Below, piece after piece: positions 1 to 4,498 of a stretch of 12,804 nt of DNA. Position 1 is the stretch's first letter. Every line of letters begins with the position of its first letter. The notes below the pieces were generated by a model, which was given only the letters and a program-made list of their open reading frames with translations, was not told the origin of the DNA and did not search any database. Made by a program: the position numbers and the translations under genes. This DNA is from Lachnospiraceae bacterium (GTDB lineage: Bacteria; Bacillota; Clostridia; Lachnospirales; Lachnospiraceae): the NCBI GenBank assembly GCA_021205045.1, contig JAJPYH010000229.1:1-12804 (forward strand), written 5' to 3'.

Positions 1-201
1 CAGTCGGGGCTAATGTTAAAGATTTTTCGGGACATTTTCAAAAATGCTTGACATCATATATTGGTGCGGATGGCGGTAATCAAAGACCTTGCCGCTGCCA
101 TGAGAGACGCAAACAGATTGTTGAAATGAAGAGGGCTGAACAGGGAGAATTTAAAAAGGGCTGTGAGATGGGCCAACAATAAAAGTTTTGTCTGTATTGC
201 C
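1..201. other. Left-edge region without a supportable gene
   Basis: One plus-strand frame is open from the window edge to a TAA at 180-182, about 59 codons. Its translation is rich in Cys, Arg and Lys and matches no family I recognise. Another frame reads sensibly only over about 25 codons (52-126). It could be the 3' end of a gene that starts outside the window, a decayed remnant, or non-coding upstream DNA of the two-component operon. There is no clear terminator hairpin. A TTGACA at 48-53 has no matching -10 box at a usable distance. Confidence 0.3.
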
Positions 202-230
202 TTGACAGTTTGAAATTATTTTCACATAAT
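202..230 (+). promoter_or_regulatory. Sigma-A-type promoter of the LytTR/GHKL operon
   Basis: The -35 box TTGACA (202-207) is a perfect match to consensus. The -10 box CATAAT (225-230) is 5/6, with an ideal 17-bp spacer. Transcription would start near 237, leaving a leader of about 95 nt before the ATG at 333. It is the best-matching core promoter in the window and suggests substantial basal expression of the two-component system. Confidence 0.8.
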
Positions 231-321
231 GAAGAAAATGATCGAAGAAGAGGCTGTCAGAAACGTAGAAAGATGTTGCCGATGTATACAGACAGAATAA
301 AGGATGTCAGCGCAGAAAAAG

Positions 322-326
322 AGGAG
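322..326 (+). promoter_or_regulatory. Ribosome binding site fixing the response-regulator start
   Basis: AGGAG lies 6 nt before the ATG at 333. The reading frame is open further upstream, but the earlier possible start at 210 lies inside the promoter, so translation is expected to begin at 333. Confidence 0.8.
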
Positions 327-332
327 AAAGCC

Positions 333-1043
333 ATGATTCACATTGCCATTGTGGAGGACGAACAGAGTTATGTGACGCAGTTTACAGAATATCTGCGCCG
401 GTATGAGCAGGAAAGCGGCAATCGCCTGAATATCTCTGTGTTCCGGGACGGGGAGCACATCCTGAACAATTACAAAGCGGTATATGATATCATTCTGATG
501 GATATTCAGATGCGTCTGATGGACGGGATGACTGCGGCGGAAAAGATTCGAAAGCAGGATCAGGATGTGGTGATTATCTTTATCACAAACATGACGCAGT
601 ACGCTATCCGGGGCTATGCGGTGGATGCGCTGGACTATGTGCTCAAACCGGTGACCTATTTTGCGTTCTCTCAGAGGCTGGACAGGGCGATTGGAAGGAT
701 CAGGAAAAAGGATCAGTATTTTCTGGTGTTTTCTACCAGAGAAGGCAGCAGAAAGGTGGCGGCATCCCAGGTTTATTATGTGGAGAGTCAGGGGCATACG
801 CTGGTTTATCACACCAAGGACGGAAATCTGAGCGCCACGGGGACTATGAAGGATGGGGAGGAATCGCTGCGCAGCCATGGGTTCTCACGTTGTAATAAGG
901 GATATCTGGTGAATCTGGAATATGTGGAGGCTATCCGGAACGGAGCTGTGGTGGTGGCGGGCGAGGAGCTTGTCATCAGCCGGGGAAGGAAGGCCGAGTT
1001 TATGGAGGATCTGACAAATCATATAGGAGAATTTGGACAATGA
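333..1043 (+). CDS. LytTR-family response regulator
   Basis: This is a 236-residue cytoplasmic transcription regulator of the AgrA/LytR/VirR type. The N-terminal receiver domain (about 1-120) has the acidic pair E8-D9, the phospho-acceptor D57 in ILMDIQM, T85 in FITN and K105 in VLKP, so all phosphotransfer residues are present. The LytTR DNA-binding domain covers about 129-232 and includes the typical YYVES, CNKGYLVNL and VISRGRKAEF stretches. LytTR proteins bind pairs of short direct repeats. The frame is open upstream to 210, but the AGGAG before 333 and the position of the promoter decide the start. It overlaps the sensor kinase by 4 nt (ATGA), as expected for a cognate pair. The target genes are unknown, and no peptide-pheromone gene is visible nearby. 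A LytTR-like repeat pair is present upstream of the GH3 gene at 4499. Confidence 0.93.
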   Translation: MIHIAIVEDEQSYVTQFTEYLRRYEQESGNRLNISVFRDGEHILNNYKAVYDIILMDIQMRLMDGMTAAEKIRKQDQDVVIIFITNMTQYAIRGYAVDALDYVLKPVTYFAFSQRLDRAIGRIRKKDQYFLVFSTREGSRKVAASQVYYVESQGHTLVYHTKDGNLSATGTMKDGEESLRSHGFSRCNKGYLVNLEYVEAIRNGAVVVAGEELVISRGRKAEFMEDLTNHIGEFGQ

Positions 1044-2356
1044 GCAATATACTTCCCACAATTCCTAGATTCTATACTGCGATCGCTCAATGGGCGGGGT
1101 GTATGCTTTATCTGCTTGTGTATCGTAAGCAGAGAAAAGGGAATCTGTGCCGGTTTATTATCATTGCCGCCGCAGCGGTGGTTGTCTTAAGCCTGGAACT
1201 GATTCTGACCGGGGGATGGACGGATGCTCTGTGGATTCTGGCGATGATCGGTTCCGCAGGATTGATGTATCTTTTTATGCTTTTGTGCATGGATGCTTCC
1301 TGGCTGACGGTAGGCTATTGCTTTGTTCGCGCTTTTGTGTTGTCAGAGCTGGCGGCATCGGTGGAATGGCAGATGTACTATTATCTTGTCAGCAGCGGCA
1401 TGGAGACGGGGATATTTGTGGAATTTGGCTTTATGCTGATGATTTACGGAGTGGTTTTTGTCTGTATGTATCTGCTGGAGAGGGGTGCGGCGGAGGACGG
1501 AAGGTGCGAGACTGTGCAGAGCAGAGAATTCGTGACGGCGCTTTGTATCGGAGTGTTGATTTTCGTTATCAGCAATTTAAGCTTTCTGACGCTGGACACG
1601 CCTTTCAGCGGTTCAGTGGAGCTGGATATATACAATATCCGAACTTTCGTGGATCTGAGCGGGATGGCGGTGTTGTTTGCCAATCATATGCAGCTGCGGG
1701 AGCAGTCGGCAAAGTACGAGGTCAATGTGATTCAGAATATTCTGGAGACGCAATATGTCCAGTACAAGCAGAGCAGGGAGAGTATCGAGCTGGTCAATCG
1801 TAAATACCATGATTTAAAGCATCAGATCGCGGCGCTTCGGGCAGAGCCGGACGCAGCTGTGAGAGAAGCCTTTCTGGACGCCATGGAGGAGGACATTCGA
1901 ACCTATGAGGCACAGAATAAAACCGGAAACTCTGTGCTGGATACGGTGCTGACCAGCAAGAGCCTGTACTGCCAGAAGCACAAAATTGTGCTGACTACGG
2001 TGGCAGACGGATCCCTCCTGAATTTTATGGACGCCATGGATATCTGTACGATCTTTGGAAATGCGCTGGATAATGCGATTGAGGCGGTGCTGGAAATCGA
2101 GGATAAGGAAAAACGACTGATTCATCTGACCCTGACCGCCCAGAAGGGCTTTGTGCTGATCCGGGTGGAGAATTATTTTGAGGGAAAATTAAAGTTTGAC
2201 GGAGGCATGCCGGTCAGCACCAAGGGGGATGAAAGGTTTCACGGTTATGGCGTGAAAAGTATCCGGTATTCCGCAGAAAAGTACGGAGGGACGGTCAGTA
2301 TTTCCGCGGAGAAAAACTGGTTTGACCTGAAGGTGCTGATACCGGCACAGGGATAA
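1040..2356 (+). CDS. GHKL-domain sensor histidine kinase (AgrC-like)
   Basis: This 438-residue membrane kinase is the probable partner of the preceding LytTR regulator. The N-terminal half has about six hydrophobic segments (roughly 10-28, 38-57, 63-84, 90-116, 126-146 and 165-185) and no extracellular sensor domain, as in AgrC/BlpH-type kinases. A coiled linker follows (about 215-255). The phospho-acceptor is likely H257 in the sequence YHDLKHQ. The ATPase domain shows the N box GNALDNAIEA (340-349) and a glycine motif HGYGVKSI (401-408). The short, degenerate G boxes are normal for the HATPase_c_5/GHKL class. The start is the ATG overlapping the upstream stop, preceded by a purine-rich AGGAGA at 1025-1030. 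The ligand cannot be read from the sequence. Peptide sensing is common in this class, but no peptide precursor or AgrB-like processing gene is in the window. Confidence 0.92.
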   Translation: MSNILPTIPRFYTAIAQWAGCMLYLLVYRKQRKGNLCRFIIIAAAAVVVLSLELILTGGWTDALWILAMIGSAGLMYLFMLLCMDASWLTVGYCFVRAFVLSELAASVEWQMYYYLVSSGMETGIFVEFGFMLMIYGVVFVCMYLLERGAAEDGRCETVQSREFVTALCIGVLIFVISNLSFLTLDTPFSGSVELDIYNIRTFVDLSGMAVLFANHMQLREQSAKYEVNVIQNILETQYVQYKQSRESIELVNRKYHDLKHQIAALRAEPDAAVREAFLDAMEEDIRTYEAQNKTGNSVLDTVLTSKSLYCQKHKIVLTTVADGSLLNFMDAMDICTIFGNALDNAIEAVLEIEDKEKRLIHLTLTAQKGFVLIRVENYFEGKLKFDGGMPVSTKGDERFHGYGVKSIRYSAEKYGGTVSISAEKNWFDLKVLIPAQG

Positions 2357-2361
2357 CAAAA

Positions 2362-2386
2362 ATGAGGCCACTGATAGTGACCTCAT
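2362..2386 (-). terminator. Terminator of the toxin-antitoxin operon, shared with the kinase gene
   Basis: Arms ATGAGGCCACT (2362-2372) and AGTGACCTCAT (2376-2386) form an 11-bp stem with a 3-nt loop and one imperfect pair. On the minus strand the imperfect pair is a G-U wobble, and the stem is followed by TTTTTGTT, a good intrinsic terminator 10 nt after the toxin stop. On the plus strand it begins 6 nt after the kinase stop, but the odd pair is C-A and no T run follows. Termination of the kinase transcript is therefore weaker. Confidence 0.8.
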
Positions 2387-2395
2387 CCTGGAAGT

Positions 2396-2719
2396 TTAAG
2401 GGTTCATCATGCCTTCAGTATCCATTCCGCCATAAAGAATACGAATGATAAAGACTTCGTAATTGCTATTGTTGATCAGGAAGTATGCTATGTAATTATC
2501 AATTGGAAGCTTTCGCATTCCCATTGATTTCCACGGCTCCCAATCAACCTGAACGAAGCCGTCAGGAAAGAGATCAAGGCAACGGATACTCTTACGGATA
2601 CGGTTTACCTGATTTTCTGCTGTATCTGGAGACATAAGATCGAAAGCAATATAGCAATAAATATTTTCTAAATCGTTTAGAGCTTCAGCTGAGTATACAA
2701 TGTCGTAGCATTCTTTCAA
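2396..2719 (-). CDS. RelE/ParE-superfamily toxin of a type II toxin-antitoxin pair
   Basis: This 107-residue protein has the RelE/ParE layout. An N-terminal helical part opens with YDIVYSAEALNDLENIYCYI and continues through a helix rich in Asn, Arg and Lys. A C-terminal beta-sheet follows, with MRKLPIDNYIAYF and VFIIRILYGGMD. That last stretch is the characteristic end of ParE/RelE toxins. RelE members cleave mRNA at the ribosome and ParE members poison gyrase; the sequence alone does not settle which applies. The start is a TTG (2719-2717) overlapping the antitoxin stop as TTGA, with AAGGA 9 nt upstream. The nearby ATG is out of frame. A TTG start plus coupling would keep toxin synthesis below antitoxin synthesis. 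The gene is followed by a good terminator. Confidence 0.85.
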   Translation of the reverse strand: MKECYDIVYSAEALNDLENIYCYIAFDLMSPDTAENQVNRIRKSIRCLDLFPDGFVQVDWEPWKSMGMRKLPIDNYIAYFLINNSNYEVFIIRILYGGMDTEGMMNP

Positions 2720-3021
2720 ATTCCGAAATCCTTAGCTAGCCGCGCATCGACCTCGTCCGCTGAATATTTTTTTCCTGAGTGTAAAGAATCCATGCCTTTT
2801 GTAAGTTCCGAATCCAGTTCAATTTGTGTCATCATAGGGCCGGTAACGGATTTGCCTTGGGGAAGCCGAAGATCAAAAGGCATTCCCTTTACGAGGACGA
2901 TCTGACTATAAAGCATTTGTATGGCGCTTGATGGAGAAATGCCGAGTTGGCCTAAAATGCTTTCAGCATTTTCCTTTAGATTTGTATCTATTCGCGCATA
3001 AACTGCTGAGGTGCTTGCCAT
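2716..3021 (-). CDS. RelB/DinJ-family antitoxin
   Basis: This 101-residue antitoxin is the first gene of the pair. The N-terminal part (about 1-50) is a ribbon-helix-helix type DNA-binding and dimerisation region. It begins STSAVYARIDTNLKENAESI and continues LGQLGISPSSAIQMLYSQIV, the typical RelB/DinJ pattern. The segment GMPFDLRLP is also characteristic of the family. The C-terminal half (about 65-101) is charged and probably wraps the toxin. The frame remains open upstream, but the ATG at 3021 has AAAGGAG just before it (minus strand, about 3032-3038) and the promoter lies further upstream, so the shorter form is chosen. By family analogy it would neutralise the toxin and repress its own promoter, which carries a tandem repeat at 3087-3106. 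Confidence 0.88.
   Translation of the reverse strand: MASTSAVYARIDTNLKENAESILGQLGISPSSAIQMLYSQIVLVKGMPFDLRLPQGKSVTGPMMTQIELDSELTKGMDSLHSGKKYSADEVDARLAKDFGI
2729..2733 (-). promoter_or_regulatory. Ribosome binding site supporting a TTG start for the toxin
   Basis: On the minus strand AAGGA lies 9 nt before the TTG at 2719-2717, inside the end of the antitoxin gene. It supports the non-ATG start and translational coupling. Confidence 0.55.
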
Positions 3022-3066
3022 GAATATCAACTCCTTTCTGATAGAAATCATATGTTTCTTAGAATT

Positions 3067-3094
3067 ATTATACATCAAAAAAGAATAAATGCAA
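3067..3094 (-). promoter_or_regulatory. Promoter of the antitoxin-toxin operon
   Basis: On the minus strand, -35 TTGCAT (3094-3089) and -10 TATAAT (3072-3067) are separated by 16 bp. The -10 box is a perfect match and the -35 box is 4/6. Transcription would start near 3060, about 40 nt before the antitoxin ATG. The -35 box lies inside the tandem repeat at 3087-3106. Confidence 0.7.
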
Positions 3095-3106
3095 GCAAAT
3101 GCAAGC
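3087..3106. repeat. Tandem 10-bp repeat, candidate antitoxin operator
   Basis: AAATGCAAGC occurs twice without a gap (3087-3096 and 3097-3106). The first copy covers the -35 box of the toxin-antitoxin promoter. Ribbon-helix-helix antitoxins usually bind short repeated sites spaced about one helical turn apart, so this is the obvious candidate for autoregulation. The role is inferred; the repeat itself is directly visible. Confidence 0.6.
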
Positions 3107-3193
3107 ATATAACGCCTTATAATGAATAAAGCAGTTGTTATTTTAAGCTTTGCGAAACACAGTGTTTGTTTACGGAGAAAAGATGATACATAT

Positions 3194-4162
3194 TTAAAAA
3201 TTCTTAGCCAGCTTGTCCAGTGTTCGCCGAACCACCCGGAGCCGTTCATGGTCAATATCCGAGGGAAGGGTGCAGTCGGTGCCAAGGATTACGCCTCTGC
3301 TGCCGGCTTCTCTGACCAGCCGAGTGGTCTCGGCTTCAATCTGCTCATGGCTTCCGGAATACAGAATCCCTTCTCTGCGGTTGTCGAAGCCGCCGAGCAC
3401 GCAGCGGTCTCCAAAAAATTTCTTCCCTTCGGATAGTGACATCTGCTCCACATAGACGGCCCAGTTCACTGCTCTGGCGGGATAATCCTGCCAGACCTCT
3501 ATACGGTTTTCATCTCCGGCCCAGCCGCAGCAGTGCAGGATATTGTTGTCGCTGAGGGTATTGGCATACTCTAAAACCTTCAGCTCCACAGGAGTGACCA
3601 GACGGCGGTATTCCTCAGCGGTGAAGCGAAATTTCTCGGCGTTCTGCACACAGTAATAGATTCCATCACAACCAGCTTCCATAATCAGCCGGCGAATCAG
3701 AGCCATGGTGTCCTGTGCTATGACCTCAAAGGCGTGACAGACAGCATCAGGATCCTCCCGCAGGTGCCGCATCAGAAGCTCCTCGTTGGTGCCAAAGCGC
3801 ATCTGCGACATGGGGCAGAATACGTTGTAAAAGACGCAGCACTCACCGTGAACGCCTTCGACCACACCCTTTGCTCGCTCTACCTGTTTTGTGATAAAGG
3901 GATTGTTTTCTCCCAGAGGCGTCAGACCATACCAGTCTTTGGCACAGGCTACTTTTTGAATATAAGGATTGGGGTAGCCAAAATAGCCGTCGCACATGAC
4001 CTTGATCATGTCCATATCCACATCCCGATACAGTGTGAGATGCTGGTCAATGGTCTTTTGCCCCAGGTCTTCATCCGGAGAAAAGTGGTACCAGAAGCCC
4101 ATGGGGATTTTGTCAACGGGTTCGTTGTGAAAGGCGTGGATAAGTCGTTCTTTTTTGGTCAT
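3194..4162 (-). CDS. Uroporphyrinogen-decarboxylase-family protein, MtaA/CmuA-like methyltransferase fold
   Basis: This 322-residue cytoplasmic protein has the URO-D TIM-barrel fold. The N-terminus TKKERLIHAFHNEPVDKIPM fits the family, but the MRQAGR substrate motif of true HemE is absent, so it is unlikely to make haem. It has H210-x-C212 (LHCCGW) and a distal C297 in GTDCTLP. This is the His-x-Cys...Cys zinc-ligand pattern of corrinoid:thiol methyltransferases such as MtaA, MtbA and CmuA. Methyl transfer is therefore more likely than decarboxylation, with an unknown substrate. The start at 4162 is chosen because AAAGGAG (minus strand, 4177-4171) lies 8 nt before this ATG; an upstream in-frame GTG overlaps the ribosome site. 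It is transcribed divergently from the GH3 operon. No corrinoid protein or reactivase gene is in the window. No good terminator follows, so read-through into the antitoxin gene is possible. Confidence 0.85.
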   Translation of the reverse strand: MTKKERLIHAFHNEPVDKIPMGFWYHFSPDEDLGQKTIDQHLTLYRDVDMDMIKVMCDGYFGYPNPYIQKVACAKDWYGLTPLGENNPFITKQVERAKGVVEGVHGECCVFYNVFCPMSQMRFGTNEELLMRHLREDPDAVCHAFEVIAQDTMALIRRLIMEAGCDGIYYCVQNAEKFRFTAEEYRRLVTPVELKVLEYANTLSDNNILHCCGWAGDENRIEVWQDYPARAVNWAVYVEQMSLSEGKKFFGDRCVLGGFDNRREGILYSGSHEQIEAETTRLVREAGSRGVILGTDCTLPSDIDHERLRVVRRTLDKLAKNF

Positions 4163-4170
4163 AATAAGCA

Positions 4171-4177
4171 CTCCTTT
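4171..4177 (-). promoter_or_regulatory. Ribosome binding site fixing the methyltransferase-like gene start
   Basis: AAAGGAG on the minus strand lies 8 nt before the ATG at 4162. It overlaps the in-frame GTG at 4171, which therefore cannot be the start. Confidence 0.8.
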
Positions 4178-4219
4178 GCTAAGGTAAGAGGTAGTATTGT
4201 GAAATCGTTGTCAGATAAT

Positions 4220-4248
4220 ATCTTACGGCAAAATAGCGACTTCTACAA
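4220..4248 (-). promoter_or_regulatory. Weak promoter candidate for the methyltransferase-like gene
   Basis: On the minus strand, TTGTAG (4248-4243) and TAAGAT (4225-4220) are 17 bp apart, matching consensus at 3/6 and 4/6. The spacing is right but the boxes are poor, so this is only a suggestion. Confidence 0.3.
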
Positions 4249-4324
4249 CAATGTTTTTAAAATAAAAAAGTTAAGCAGCACTTTGATCTCGCGATTGAAC
4301 GTTCGGATGGAAGAAGAGTTTTGT

Positions 4325-4356
4325 TTGTGCATAATATAATAATGCACAATTTTTTT
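4325..4356 (+). promoter_or_regulatory. Perfect inverted repeat around a TATAAT, followed by T7
   Basis: Arms TTGTGCAT (4325-4332) and ATGCACAA (4342-4349) are exact complements with a 9-bp AT-only centre that contains TATAAT (4335-4340). Seven T follow the right arm (4350-4356). It can be read as an operator covering a -10 box, or as an AT-rich intrinsic terminator or attenuator on the plus strand. No good -35 box lies 15-19 bp upstream of the TATAAT. No plus-strand gene lies upstream that would need a terminator. Confidence 0.55.
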
Positions 4357-4389
4357 GGCTGGGTTTTATGAAATTTTTACATATAATAA

Positions 4390-4421
4390 AACGGTTTGTG
4401 TTGAAATTTGAACAGTTTGTG
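4390..4421 (+). promoter_or_regulatory. Two 11-bp direct repeats, candidate LytTR regulator binding site
   Basis: AACGGTTTGTG (4390-4400) and AACAGTTTGTG (4411-4421) differ at one base and start 21 bp apart, two helical turns. The core ACAGTTTGT fits the published LytTR half-site pattern [TA][AC][CA]GTTN[AG][TG] fully, and ACGGTTTGT fits 8 of 9. The 12-bp gap between the 9-bp cores equals that described for AgrA sites. The second repeat ends 9 bp before a plausible -35 box. Binding by the LytTR protein at 333-1043 is an inference. Confidence 0.5.
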
Positions 4422-4430
4422 AAGCTTGGG

Positions 4431-4458
4431 TTGTGAAAGAAAAAATAGTATGTAAAAT
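4431..4458 (+). promoter_or_regulatory. Promoter candidate of the permuted GH3 operon
   Basis: TTGTGA (4431-4436, 4/6) and TAAAAT (4453-4458, 5/6) are separated by 16 bp. Transcription would start near 4465, about 16 nt before the ribosome site and 34 nt before the ATG. The weak -35 box fits a promoter that needs an activator bound just upstream. An alternative -10 box, TATAAT at 4382-4387, lacks a matching -35 box. Confidence 0.5.
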
Positions 4459-4480
4459 GAACTTACAATCTATATCCGAA

Positions 4481-4487
4481 AAGGAGG
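4481..4487 (+). promoter_or_regulatory. Ribosome binding site fixing the permuted GH3 start
   Basis: AAGGAGG lies 11 nt before the ATG at 4499. The reading frame is open upstream to a GTG at 4433 and an ATG at 4457. Neither has a ribosome site, and both would place charged residues before the signal segment. Confidence 0.8.
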
Positions 4488-4498
4488 TACCTGTAGAC

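Larger units (their letters stand above)
4163..4498. other. Divergent control region between the methyltransferase-like gene and the permuted GH3 gene
   Basis: These 336 bp contain no gene. Seen in it: the ribosome site of the minus-strand gene (4171-4177), a weak minus-strand promoter candidate, a perfect 8-bp inverted repeat followed by seven T (4325-4356), an isolated TATAAT at 4382-4387, two LytTR-like direct repeats (4390-4421), a plus-strand promoter (4431-4458) and an AAGGAGG site (4481-4487). It is clearly AT-richer than the flanking genes. Such a dense set of signals suggests regulated expression of the GH3 operon. Confidence 0.7.

Noticed and set aside
48..80. TTGACA at 48-53 as a promoter
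   Set aside because: The nearest -10-like sequence (GGTAAT at 75-80) is 21 bp away and poor. The promoter at 202-230 is far better and closer to the gene.
3..182. Open plus-strand frame from the left edge, possibly the end of an upstream gene
   Set aside because: Only about 59 codons, with odd Cys/Arg-rich composition and no family resemblance I could defend. Short segments loosely recalled integrase ends but not convincingly.
210..332. N-terminal extension of the LytTR regulator
   Set aside because: The extension begins inside the promoter, is highly charged, and lacks family similarity. The ATG at 333 has a good ribosome site and begins the receiver domain.
1147..1803. Long alternative-frame reading frame inside the kinase gene
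   Set aside because: A shadow of the kinase gene: its translation is rich in Cys, Gly and Arg and unlike any family, whereas the kinase frame has all expected motifs.
3155..3167. AAACAC-A-GTGTTT palindrome as a terminator of the methyltransferase-like gene
   Set aside because: The 1-bp centre cannot form a hairpin loop with all pairs, and no T run follows on the minus strand. At most it is a small operator-like dyad.
3022..3285. Longer form of the antitoxin
   Set aside because: It would run through the promoter and into the neighbouring gene. The ATG at 3021 has a proper ribosome site and matches the RelB/DinJ N-terminus.
3122..3436. Plus-strand reading frame over the end of the methyltransferase-like gene
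   Set aside because: It is antisense to a well-supported gene, has no ribosome site and no recognisable domain.
3194..4162. Calling the URO-D-family gene HemE
   Set aside because: The MRQAGR motif essential to true uroporphyrinogen decarboxylase is absent, and zinc-ligand-like His-x-Cys...Cys residues are present instead.
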